Origin: Hydrogenimonas sp.
GTDB taxonomy: Bacteria; Campylobacterota; Campylobacteria; Campylobacterales; Hydrogenimonadaceae
NCBI RefSeq assembly: GCF_029932565.1
Contig: NZ_JAOZPV010000004.1
Coordinates: 17,641 to 61,667 of the forward strand
Direction: 5' to 3'
Length of the DNA: 44,027 nt
Shown here: piece after piece, positions 1-8,789 of the stretch
Numbering within the stretch: position 1 is the stretch's first letter
Layout of the letters: each line of letters opens with the position of its first letter
Made by a program: the position numbers and the translations under genes
The notes under the pieces: generated by a model
Databases searched by the model: none
Told to the model about the DNA's origin: nothing
The model's input: only the letters and a program-made list of their open reading frames with translations

Positions 1-261
1 AGCCATGGATGTATACGGCTTGCACGTCCCGTCGATCTTCTCGAAAAATTTTCGAAAATCGATACGAGCATCGACTTCGACGAGGCGAAAAAGATTTTGG
101 ATAGTGATGTCCATACACGCCTTTATCCGAAAAAACAGGTTCCGATCGATACAGTCTACCTGACCATCTGGGTCACGCGGAACGGTATGGTGGAATTCAG
201 AGAGGATCTGTATGGCTATGACACGCTGCAATTGGCGTGTCAGAAAGACCATTTCCAGTAA
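1..261 (+). CDS. L,D-transpeptidase (YkuD/YcbB-like), C-terminal part, truncated by window start
   Basis: Frame 1 is open from base 1 to TAA at 259-261: SHGCIRLARPVDLLEKFSKIDTSIDFDEAKKILDSDVHTRLYPKKQVPIDTVYLTIWVTRNGMVEFREDLYGYDTLQLACQKDHFQ*. SHGCIRL is the YkuD catalytic signature. Not in the supplied ORF track because the start is outside the window. Confidence 0.9.
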   Translation, partial: SHGCIRLARPVDLLEKFSKIDTSIDFDEAKKILDSDVHTRLYPKKQVPIDTVYLTIWVTRNGMVEFREDLYGYDTLQLACQKDHFQ

Positions 262-2606
262 AGTACGATCGTCTCGATGCGAATATCACTGCGTCTCGGT
301 TTGATGAAAAAGGTTTCGATGGTGTAATTTTGGATCGAGTACTTCTCATCGACGGTGTCGAGTTTCTCTTCCAGTTCGGTCTTCATGGCTTCGATCTTTT
401 CAAGGGCTGCGGCTGCCAATGCCTCGGCTCTCTCGACATCCGCTTTCTCCTTCAAAATCCGTGACCCTCCTTTGATCGCCTGACCGACTTTCGAAGCGGC
501 GGAACGTTTGCTGCCGAAAAAGGCTCCGAACAAGGCCATTCCCGCATCGATGATGGAACCGGTCGCAGCACCCGAAACATCCTCTTTCTCCTTCTGCAGT
601 TTTTGAAGGGCGCGCTGATAGCGCTCCTGCAGTCTCTGCAGTTTTTTGGAGTAACGCTCCTCCAGCTTCTGTGCCTCCTCGCTGCGTCTCTCTTCCAATA
701 TCTCCATCAACCGGTTTTTGAACATCTCCAACTCCTCACCGGGTCTCGATTCGCTCTTGAGAGATCTGCATCGATAGAGTTCGAGTTTCTGGGTGGCGTA
801 GAGTCTCTCTTTCAAGGCTTTTTCAAATGGTTTGAGGGTTTTCGCTGCGGTGATGGTGTCGGGAAGTGGTTCGAAACCGGTACCGCTGCCCGCTGTTTTG
901 GGCGCTCGGGTGAAATCCTCTTCGCATGGCTCCGCCGATTCCCAGTCGATCGACTCATTCCGTTGGTCGAGTGGATGGAGCAGACAGAGTTCTTTCTCCA
1001 TGTCGATCCCCCGTGATGTGTTGAAGAAGCGTACGACTCCTTTTGCCGCGAGGTAGGGCAGGTAAATGCCGTTCGGCTGCATTGCCGGTTCGAAGCGCTG
1101 TTCGATTCGGGATGAGAGAATCGGTGCTTTTTGGATCTGTACGGTATTCGTGGCAGCTTTGGCCGCTGCTGTTCCGGCACTCTCTTTTTCGACGGGAGCG
1201 CTCCTTCTCTTTGGCTCCATCAGTCGGGAAATTTCACGTTTTTGCAGGGGACCTTTGAGATAACTCAGCACCCAGCGTGTCTGAAAAATCCTGATCTCTT
1301 CGATATGGGAGCTTTTGAGAAAGAATGTGCGTTTGGGCAGGTTCGATATGATCTTTTGGATTGCCGTTTTGGAGAGTCCTCCACCTCTTTTTCCGCTGAG
1401 CCCTTCGATCACTTTGGCGATATCCTGTTTCGTCTGAAGACGTCCGATGAACCAGGTACCGATGTTGGAGAGTCCTTTGTAATCCAGATCTACCGGATTC
1501 TGGGTACTGAGTACCATGCCCACGCCGAAGGCACGCGCCTGCTTGAGCATCAGCATCATCGGCTCTTTGGAAGGGGGATTTTTGGAGGGAGGAAAATAGC
1601 CGTAGATCTCGTCCATATAGACCAGTGTCCGCAGTCGTCCGGTACCGCTTTGTCGGCGCATCCAACCGAGAATTCTGTTCAGAAGCAGTGTGACGAAGAA
1701 CATCCGCTCCTGGTCACTCAGATGGGCGATGGAGAAGATGGAAATTTTCGATTTCTGCCTGGCGTCGTACATCAGCGTATCGATGTCGAGAGGATCGCCT
1801 TTGAGCCAGTTTTCAAACGTGGGACTGGCCAGGACGTTGTTGAATTTCGAAGCGAGTTTAAAACGGTCCGAGGGGGGATAGAAGCTCTCCAGGGGCAGCA
1901 CGCCGATTTTTGAAAAAGGGGGCGTGATGATCCGGGCGATCAGAGTTCCCATATCGAGCGGTGTACCCTCCAGCCATGCCTTTTTGATGATCTGGGCGAT
2001 CAGAATGAACTCACGGCTCTCGAGTGGATCGGCATCGACGGATATCAGTGAAAGCAGCGATGCGACCGTGGAGTTGACCGATTGGGCAAAGATGTCCGTA
2101 TCTTCGAGAATCGATGGATCGGGAACATCCAGACTGCTCAATACGTTGATCGGAACGCCGGCACTGCTGCCAGGGGTGTAGATGGTGACGTCGTGCTCTT
2201 TGAAGCGTCTGATACGGTCGGGAGACTGGCCGAAACTTCCGATTCCTTTCTCCCAGATCTCAGCCGTTTTTTTTGCCTGCTCCATCGGGTCGACACCTTT
2301 TTGTCTGGCATCCTCCTCCACCCATGGCAGAAAATCTTCCGGTGCCAGATTGTCGAAAGCGAGGCATAGATTGCCCATATCCCCTTTCGGATCGATCGCG
2401 ATGATCGGAATGTTGTCGATGGCAGCTTCTTCGAGGATGTCGATGCCAAGTCCCGTTTTGCCGCTGCCTGTCATGCCGATAATGGCGGCATGGGTCGTGA
2501 AGTTTTTCGATTTTATCAGCGTCGGTGTTTCTGCAGGCTCCAATGTCTGCCGGTCGAGGTCACGCCCCAGGTAGAAAATACCCAGTTTTTCAAAAATTTT
2601 CTCCAT
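240..2606 (-). CDS. HerA-like / DUF853-type ATP-binding protein
   Basis: 788 aa; Walker A GMTGSGKTGLG, Walker B-like TLVYMDEIYGYFPPS, C-terminal coiled coil rich in E/K/R. Confidence 0.85.
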   Translation of the reverse strand: MEKIFEKLGIFYLGRDLDRQTLEPAETPTLIKSKNFTTHAAIIGMTGSGKTGLGIDILEEAAIDNIPIIAIDPKGDMGNLCLAFDNLAPEDFLPWVEEDARQKGVDPMEQAKKTAEIWEKGIGSFGQSPDRIRRFKEHDVTIYTPGSSAGVPINVLSSLDVPDPSILEDTDIFAQSVNSTVASLLSLISVDADPLESREFILIAQIIKKAWLEGTPLDMGTLIARIITPPFSKIGVLPLESFYPPSDRFKLASKFNNVLASPTFENWLKGDPLDIDTLMYDARQKSKISIFSIAHLSDQERMFFVTLLLNRILGWMRRQSGTGRLRTLVYMDEIYGYFPPSKNPPSKEPMMLMLKQARAFGVGMVLSTQNPVDLDYKGLSNIGTWFIGRLQTKQDIAKVIEGLSGKRGGGLSKTAIQKIISNLPKRTFFLKSSHIEEIRIFQTRWVLSYLKGPLQKREISRLMEPKRRSAPVEKESAGTAAAKAATNTVQIQKAPILSSRIEQRFEPAMQPNGIYLPYLAAKGVVRFFNTSRGIDMEKELCLLHPLDQRNESIDWESAEPCEEDFTRAPKTAGSGTGFEPLPDTITAAKTLKPFEKALKERLYATQKLELYRCRSLKSESRPGEELEMFKNRLMEILEERRSEEAQKLEERYSKKLQRLQERYQRALQKLQKEKEDVSGAATGSIIDAGMALFGAFFGSKRSAASKVGQAIKGGSRILKEKADVERAEALAAAALEKIEAMKTELEEKLDTVDEKYSIQNYTIETFFIKPRRSDIRIETIVLYWKWSF

Positions 2607-2615
2607 ATTCGTCTC

Positions 2616-5600
2616 CTATTTCAAGGTTGCAAGTCCAAGTTTCAACGGAACCGTGCCGGTTTCCGTCTGTTTCGCTACGGCTTTGGCCGGTTTGATCGCC
2701 ACACGGTTGATCGCCACCTGTTTGGATGTCAGATAATCGGCAATATGATGTGCACGTGCATCGCCGAGAGCCCGAAGTTCCGATTTTTCGACTGGAACGG
2801 TCTCCAGCAGCGCTTCGTAAAGGCGTTTGAGGTATTCCCGCTTATCAGGTTTCCGTTTTTTCTCTTTCACCTCTTTGAAGTAGGCTTTTCGGAAGGCAAA
2901 GAGCGTTTTGCTCCCTTCCCGTTCTTTGTAGACACCTTCCAGAAGCTCCTGAGTCATGGTGCGTTTGAGCTCTTCCGTTTTTGTCAATTTCGCCTTGGTG
3001 ACAAGAATCTGGCGCAGTTTGATTGTTCTCAACCCCCGTGTGTCGGCCTTTTGGTGATAGGCACCGGTGAGTTCCAGTTTCAACAGGGGGCGTTTTTCAA
3101 AAATCTGAACGATTTTGTCCAGTTTTTCGAGTTCCGTCGGGTCCACCGTATCGCTGCCCGGTTCGAAATCGATGCTCTGCAGCTCTTCGCCTTTGATACC
3201 CAGTAGGCTGCCCAGGAAGCGGAAGGGTGCCGTAACGATACCAGAAAGCATGTTGCCGATTGCCTGCCAGACCACTTTGCCGATTTTGAATTTCGGATCG
3301 GTGACATTGCCCTCGACCGGAATATCGAGATTGATGACTCCCCTGGAATCCTTGAGCAGAGCCAGCGCCAGTTGAATGGGTGCGTCGATGCTCTCGTTGC
3401 TCTCGATTCTATCTCCGAGTTCCAGCTTCCTGAGAACGATTTTGTTTTCACTCACCAGTTTGCCGTCGTCGATTTCGTATTTGAGTTTCAGCCAGAGACG
3501 GCCGTCTTTGATGGCGTAGCCGATGTATTTTCCGGTATAGGGCGAGAGGTTCGTTACGTCCAGATTGCGGAAATCGACATTGATTTCACTTTTTTTGACC
3601 GGGTCGGCCGCAACCAGAAGCGCCTTGATGTTCGCCATTCCGTATTTGTCGACGATGCCTTTGAGACGGATGCTGGCAACATCGTTCGGTTCGTTACCGA
3701 TACCAAGTGCTTCGCCTTCCAGATCGTGAATGTGGGTTTGAAACGGCAGTGGAAGCGAGAGATCGGAGAAATCGCTTCGACCCTCTTTGATGCCGAGGCG
3801 TGTCAGGAAAAAGTCGAAACCGGCTTCCGCTTTTCTCTTTTTTTGGATGGATATGGCGCTCTGGGCTTTCTTCTGTTTGACAATCAGGCCGTCGAGATTG
3901 GTCGAGCGGTCTTTGCCGATGTGAATTTTCGCATAGGGTTTTTCAAAGAGAATGTTTTCGATCTTCATCGCATTTGGCATCAGCTGCAGTTTTGCCGGTT
4001 TGACGGTGATCGTTTCGACTCGGAAAATCGTTTCGTGTTTGAGAGCGTGGTCGATCTGCAGATCTTTGATTTTCAATGAATAGTCGATCGTCGCTTTGGG
4101 CTTGCGTCGGTCGTCGTAGGAGATCTTTGCATGGGTGTCGAGCGATCCTTTCGGAATGTCGAGATTGACAAACTCCTGGAGATAGGGGATATAGGGTGTC
4201 AGTGCCACGCCGGAAGTCGTGACTGTCGCGCTCACTTTGGCCGGATCGAGCAGAAAGGTGCCGTTTGCCGCTATCTTTCCCCGTTTCGGCGTGTTGAGAG
4301 AGAGTTTGAAAGGGGTGTTTCTTTTTTGCGGATATTGCATATTGTCGATGCGCAGGTTGAAATCATCCACTTCCAGATCGGTATCATGCTTCAGCATCCT
4401 CTCTTGCAGTTTCAGATGTCCGTTGCCGATAGTGAAGTGACGGAGTGATACGACAAAGGGTCTCCCCTTTTTTGCCACGGTTCTCTTCCGTGACGAAGTT
4501 TTCATGGCGGTACGCTGCGGTGTGGCGAAAATTCTCTGGAAATTCAGTTTTCCATTTTTGTCACGTGTGGCCAATATGTTCGGTCTGGCCAACACAACAC
4601 TTTCGATTTCGAAACGCTTTTTTTTCAAATCGAGCAGACCTTTTCGCAGGGTGATGTCGGCAAGTTTGAAAGGTCTGTTGCGAAGGCGTTTGTCGAGCAG
4701 TGCGATGTCGGCGAGCCGGAGATTTGTCGCGTTGAGTTCGAGCGAGCCGCTGGTGTTGAACCGAATGCTCTCCAGTTTGTGGAAGTGGTCGGTGTCGAAC
4801 AGGTAGGCGGGAGTTTCGAAACGGCTGTGGAGATTCGAAATCTCCAACCTCTCCACGTTGGTCCTCCAGGAAGTCGAAGGAACCTCCCCCGATTCCGGTT
4901 GAACCGGATTTCTGCTCTTCCGTTCGGATTTGAAGCCGCTCGATTTCATCCATTTTTCAAAAGAGAAGCGGCCTTTGGCATCCTGCGCGAGATAGATCCC
5001 GCTTTGCTGAAGTGTGATGGCGGCAATGTCGATGTGCCGTTCCGGCCAGGCCGCCCGAATGTCGTCGATACGGAAATTTCCGATTTGCAACGGTGTTCCG
5101 ATCGGGTCGTCGACTCTCAAATCGGAGATACCGATGCGTCCGTTCGTCAACTTCGCATGGATCCCATCCGGTGTGTCGAGGATTTCAAAATGGAAAAAGA
5201 GTTCTCCGGTGCCATCTTTGAGTTCCAGGTGGGTGTATTCCTCGAGGTAACTGTTCAGATGGGGAAAGTTGGCCCGGCGGATATCGATCTTTCCGCGGAT
5301 ATGGAGGGGGTTGAGGCCGATCTTTGCAAACGAACTGACGAACGCGGTCTCTCGGGTTTCGATTTCGTAGGCCAGAAAACCGTATTCGTTCGGAACGGTG
5401 GAGATGTTTTCGATACCGAAGTTGTAGTTGGTCGCCTCGATATGGGTCGGTTCCGGTGTAGAGTTGTCGTCGAACATGACGTTTGCCGTTTCGATGGCGA
5501 ATTGACGGATACGGATTTTTGGAAGTCCCTTGTCTTGATCGCTTTTCGACTCTTTCTGTCCGGATCTCTTTTTGTTCAGGTGTTCCAGGATATCGGCGAT

Positions 5601-5954
5601 GTTGAGAGTATGGTTGCTGTCGATGGCGATATGGAGCGTCGGATGTCTGAGGCGTAACTCCTGGAGATCGATGGAGAGATGGAAAAGCGATGATAGAGGG
5701 GAAACGTTTACATAAAAAGCTCCCAGTTTGAAAAAGGGCTGCCCGTTTCTGTCTTCAATACGGATGTCTGGAACGGTCAGCTGAAAGGTCAGGGGGTTGA
5801 AACGTATGTCGCCCGTCGTGACACGGGTACCGAGTGTTTGACTCAGCAGAGGCCCCGCCTTTTTCGTCGCAATCGATGGAACGATCCAGAAACCTGCCAC
5901 CAGGTAAAGTAGAAAAAGAGTGCCGAGCAGACCCAAAAAGAGCTTTTTCTTCAT
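2616..5954 (-). CDS. DUF748 / AsmA-like large membrane-anchored protein
   Basis: 1112 aa, N-terminal TM helix (LFLGLLGTLFLLYLVAGFW), repeated AsmA-like beta segments (LDIPVEGNVTDPKFKIGKVVWQAIGNML), OmpA-like tail. Confidence 0.8.
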   Translation of the reverse strand: MKKKLFLGLLGTLFLLYLVAGFWIVPSIATKKAGPLLSQTLGTRVTTGDIRFNPLTFQLTVPDIRIEDRNGQPFFKLGAFYVNVSPLSSLFHLSIDLQELRLRHPTLHIAIDSNHTLNIADILEHLNKKRSGQKESKSDQDKGLPKIRIRQFAIETANVMFDDNSTPEPTHIEATNYNFGIENISTVPNEYGFLAYEIETRETAFVSSFAKIGLNPLHIRGKIDIRRANFPHLNSYLEEYTHLELKDGTGELFFHFEILDTPDGIHAKLTNGRIGISDLRVDDPIGTPLQIGNFRIDDIRAAWPERHIDIAAITLQQSGIYLAQDAKGRFSFEKWMKSSGFKSERKSRNPVQPESGEVPSTSWRTNVERLEISNLHSRFETPAYLFDTDHFHKLESIRFNTSGSLELNATNLRLADIALLDKRLRNRPFKLADITLRKGLLDLKKKRFEIESVVLARPNILATRDKNGKLNFQRIFATPQRTAMKTSSRKRTVAKKGRPFVVSLRHFTIGNGHLKLQERMLKHDTDLEVDDFNLRIDNMQYPQKRNTPFKLSLNTPKRGKIAANGTFLLDPAKVSATVTTSGVALTPYIPYLQEFVNLDIPKGSLDTHAKISYDDRRKPKATIDYSLKIKDLQIDHALKHETIFRVETITVKPAKLQLMPNAMKIENILFEKPYAKIHIGKDRSTNLDGLIVKQKKAQSAISIQKKRKAEAGFDFFLTRLGIKEGRSDFSDLSLPLPFQTHIHDLEGEALGIGNEPNDVASIRLKGIVDKYGMANIKALLVAADPVKKSEINVDFRNLDVTNLSPYTGKYIGYAIKDGRLWLKLKYEIDDGKLVSENKIVLRKLELGDRIESNESIDAPIQLALALLKDSRGVINLDIPVEGNVTDPKFKIGKVVWQAIGNMLSGIVTAPFRFLGSLLGIKGEELQSIDFEPGSDTVDPTELEKLDKIVQIFEKRPLLKLELTGAYHQKADTRGLRTIKLRQILVTKAKLTKTEELKRTMTQELLEGVYKEREGSKTLFAFRKAYFKEVKEKKRKPDKREYLKRLYEALLETVPVEKSELRALGDARAHHIADYLTSKQVAINRVAIKPAKAVAKQTETGTVPLKLGLATLK

Positions 5955-5987
5955 AAAGACACCTTCTTTGTGTCAGGATCATATATT

Positions 5988-6920
5988 TTACGATTTTTTT
6001 CTTAGTTTACAGAGAAAGAAGCCGTCCATCGTTTCGGTAGGCAGGATGCGAACGCATGTTTGCACTTCCTCTGAAAAGTGCTTTTTGCCCCACTGCATCA
6101 GGCCCGGTTGTCTGTTTTCGACAGGCAGGTGCAATGGCTCGACGGTGAGTTCGGGATGCTTTTTGAGGGTTTTGTCGATGACTGCTTCATTCTCTTCCGG
6201 TGCGAAAGAGCAGGTGGCGTAGAGCAGAGAACCGCTGGGTTTGAGAGATTTGAGAGCCGACTCCATCAGCCGCAGCTGCAGCTTGGCCATCTCCTTTATT
6301 TTCCGCTCGCTCCAATAGGCATAGCTTTTCGGGTCGTAGCTCTTGAATTTTGCCTCGGTCGAGCAGGGGGCGTCGAGCATGACCCGGTCGAACATCGCCG
6401 GACATTTGTTGCCCACGCTTCGTCCGTCGGTCATGTAATGGTGGGCGATGGTGACGCCGCCCCGCTCCAGGTTGGCTTTGAGCCGGAAAAAACGGTCTTT
6501 TCCCGGTTCGACGACCGAAAGCCACCCTCTGTTTTCCATCTGTGCCGCCATCATCAGCGACTTGCCGCCGGGCGCCGCCGTAAGGTCGAGGATCGTTTCG
6601 TCCGGTTTCGGGTCCAGCGCCAGGGGGGCCAGCATCGACGAGAGACTCTGGATATAGATCTCGCCCCGTTCGAAGAGTTTGGAATGGGTCAGCACGTCGC
6701 GCAGGGAAGGATCGATGGTAAAAGCATAGGGATACCATGCGACCGGTTCGCAGGATACCCCCTCCTTTTCGAGGTCTTCCAGTACAGAATCGACATCCGT
6801 TTTGAGGGGGTTGACGCGAAACGAGACGCGTGTTGGACGTTCGAATGTGGCCAGAAGCCGATCGGCGTCGTCCGGATAGATCGACCGGAAGCGCATGATG
6901 AAAGATGCGGGAAGGGACAC
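5988..6920 (-). CDS. RsmB/NOP-family RNA (cytosine-5) methyltransferase
   Basis: LDLTAAPGGKSL, MLDAPCSTEAKF, LLYATCSFAPEENE motifs. Confidence 0.9.
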   Translation of the reverse strand: MSLPASFIMRFRSIYPDDADRLLATFERPTRVSFRVNPLKTDVDSVLEDLEKEGVSCEPVAWYPYAFTIDPSLRDVLTHSKLFERGEIYIQSLSSMLAPLALDPKPDETILDLTAAPGGKSLMMAAQMENRGWLSVVEPGKDRFFRLKANLERGGVTIAHHYMTDGRSVGNKCPAMFDRVMLDAPCSTEAKFKSYDPKSYAYWSERKIKEMAKLQLRLMESALKSLKPSGSLLYATCSFAPEENEAVIDKTLKKHPELTVEPLHLPVENRQPGLMQWGKKHFSEEVQTCVRILPTETMDGFFLCKLRKKS

Positions 6921-6924
6921 AGGA

Positions 6925-7398
6925 TTATCCCAATATATGGTAATGGTTCAAACCCTCCATGACCAATGCGCTGGAGAGCCCCGCCGCAATGCCGGCGATG
7001 AGGTCGTCACCCATGACACCCCATCCGCCGGGGGCATCCCGATCGATCCGTCCGATAATCGAAGGTTTCCAGATGTCGTAGATACGGAAAAAGATGAAGC
7101 TGAGAATCGCAGCAACAGGAGCCGTTCCGCTGATGCAGAGTGCCAGCCAGATTCCCGCGATTTCGTCGACGACGATGCGCGAGTCGTCATGAATGCCGGT
7201 GCGGACCTCGTACACGTTCGTCATTCGCACACCGAACAGAAAGATCAGGATCGTCAATAGAAAGAGGGTTTCAAGAGGAAAATAGGCCAGTATCGCAACG
7301 CCGCTGACCAATCCCACCAGCGTACCCCATGTTCCGGGTGCTTTGGGCAGAAAGCCGCTTCCCAGACCGGCAAGAAAGAGTTTTTCCTGAAAATTCAT
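6925..7398 (-). CDS. pgpA: Phosphatidylglycerophosphatase A
   Basis: MNFQEKLFLAGLGSGFLPKAPGTWGTLVGL...; start at 7398 preceded by GGAGG; the ORF-track extension to 7539 runs through repetitive intergenic DNA. Confidence 0.9.
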   Translation of the reverse strand: MNFQEKLFLAGLGSGFLPKAPGTWGTLVGLVSGVAILAYFPLETLFLLTILIFLFGVRMTNVYEVRTGIHDDSRIVVDEIAGIWLALCISGTAPVAAILSFIFFRIYDIWKPSIIGRIDRDAPGGWGVMGDDLIAGIAAGLSSALVMEGLNHYHILG

Positions 7399-7417
7399 CG
7401 AAACCTCCGATTTTTTT

Positions 7418-7540
7418 AGTGAAAAACTAAAAGTGAAAAGTGAAAAGTTTTCGTGAACCGCACTTTGTGCGGACAACTTTAAATAAAAGGAGCGAAGCGA
7501 ACCTCCTCGACTTTTAGTTTTTCGTTTTTGACTTTTCACT
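7418..7540. repeat. Intergenic element with inverted degenerate heptamer arms and two GC hairpins
   Basis: Left AGTGAAA|AACTAAA|AGTGAAA|AGTGAAA|AGTTTTC; reverse complement of right AGTGAAA|AGTCAAA|AACGAAA|AACTAAA|AGTCGAG; hairpins CCGCACtttGTGCGG and GGAGcgaagcgaaCCTCC. Confidence 0.88.
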
Positions 7541-8724
7541 CACTTCAGTGAAGTGGTCTGATACAGCTTCATCAGCTTGATGTAAAAATCCTCTTCGCTC
7601 TGGCTCTCGAGCAGTCCCGATCCCGGCATCAGGTCGTAGTAGATCTTTTCGAGATTGTCGAAACGGTTGGGATAGAGGTGGGCCAGAATCATCGCCGAGA
7701 CCTCTTTTCTGATCAGAACGGCGGGTGGAAGCAGCCCCTTTTTCAACAATTCGAGAATCGAGTCGGCATGATAGGAGATGTGATGATGTTCACCGTGCGG
7801 GCATGTCTTGTTGCTCACCAGTGTGCGGCAGATATCGCAGTAGGCATACTCCGGTGCCGTGTGAATTTTAATCTTGAACCCCTTGAGATGGTCGAAAACG
7901 GACTGAATGCGGTTTTTGTCGTAAAAACTGCCGAGCCCTGCGTGGTTCTGCCCGATGACCAGTTCGTCGCACCCGAAGTTTTCGGCGACAAGTGCATCGA
8001 GGATCACTTCGTTGTAGCCGGCGAAGATATAGGTATACTCCAGCGGAACGATGATGACACGGTTGGCCGGCAGATAGTTCTTGACGAAATAGTCCATCGA
8101 GCGGTAGCGGAGCTCATAGGGCAGAGTCGGGTCTTCCTGATAGGGTTTCAACAGAAAAATGACGACGAGGTCCGAGCGGTCGAGTGTCGTACGGATAAGA
8201 CGTTCATGGGCTCTGTGAAGGGGGCGTGCCGCCATCATCAGTGCGCTGGTCTGCTTGGCTCCGATACGGTTTTTCGCCGTCGAAATCTGCTCTTTTATCT
8301 TCCGGAATTTCGGATACGCGACATGGTAGCTACCGCTGATGGCGTAATGACCCAGCCGTTTCATCGTGGCCTGCACACCGGGGTGTGCGGGGTTCTGGGT
8401 TCCGTAGATCTCCTGAACACGCACCTGCGGGTCGATCTCGAACACCTCTTTCGTTTCGATCCAGCCTACGGGTTCGTGATCGACCATCAGTGTCACTTTC
8501 TCACCGGGGTTCAGGGACTGGAGGACTTTTTCATTGCGACGACCTTTGGGTGCGAGGATAAAAGGGAAAGGGAAGCTGTGCTCCCTGTAGCACTTGGTTC
8601 GCGTCACCTCTTCGGCAGTCTTCTTGTCCATCAGGCCATCGACGGGCTTTAGGAGTCCCTCCTGTACGAGGGCGAGGGTCGAGAGCGCCTCCCGGTCGAT
8701 ATAGAGAATTTTATTGGAACCCAT
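7540..8724 (-). CDS. Sulfate adenylyltransferase (ATP sulfurylase) family protein, altered active-site motifs
   Basis: Global ATP sulfurylase similarity (RPLHRAHE, ...CPHGEHHHISYHADSILELLKKGLLPPAVLIRKEV); Cys pairs CDIC...TCPH; expected QTRN and GRDHAG motifs replaced. Confidence 0.8.
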   Translation of the reverse strand: MGSNKILYIDREALSTLALVQEGLLKPVDGLMDKKTAEEVTRTKCYREHSFPFPFILAPKGRRNEKVLQSLNPGEKVTLMVDHEPVGWIETKEVFEIDPQVRVQEIYGTQNPAHPGVQATMKRLGHYAISGSYHVAYPKFRKIKEQISTAKNRIGAKQTSALMMAARPLHRAHERLIRTTLDRSDLVVIFLLKPYQEDPTLPYELRYRSMDYFVKNYLPANRVIIVPLEYTYIFAGYNEVILDALVAENFGCDELVIGQNHAGLGSFYDKNRIQSVFDHLKGFKIKIHTAPEYAYCDICRTLVSNKTCPHGEHHHISYHADSILELLKKGLLPPAVLIRKEVSAMILAHLYPNRFDNLEKIYYDLMPGSGLLESQSEEDFYIKLMKLYQTTSLK

Positions 8725-8751
8725 TTCAAGACCCCCTATAGGCGGTAACGG
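8716..8751 (+). repeat. Dispersed repeat copy A: GGAACCCATTTCAAGACCCCCTATAGGCGGTAACGG
   Basis: Matches copy B at 17911-17941 (AGAACCCATCTCAAAAGCCCCTATAGACGGG). Confidence 0.8.
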
Positions 8752-8789
8752 AAGCGATTTTGCTTCCTCTATGTATCGGTTTTCCGGTT

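Noticed and set aside
8750-8767. GGAAGC-gatttt-GCTTCC as a terminator for the response regulator
   Set aside because: Hairpin is real but not followed by a T-run on either strand; not called as a terminator.
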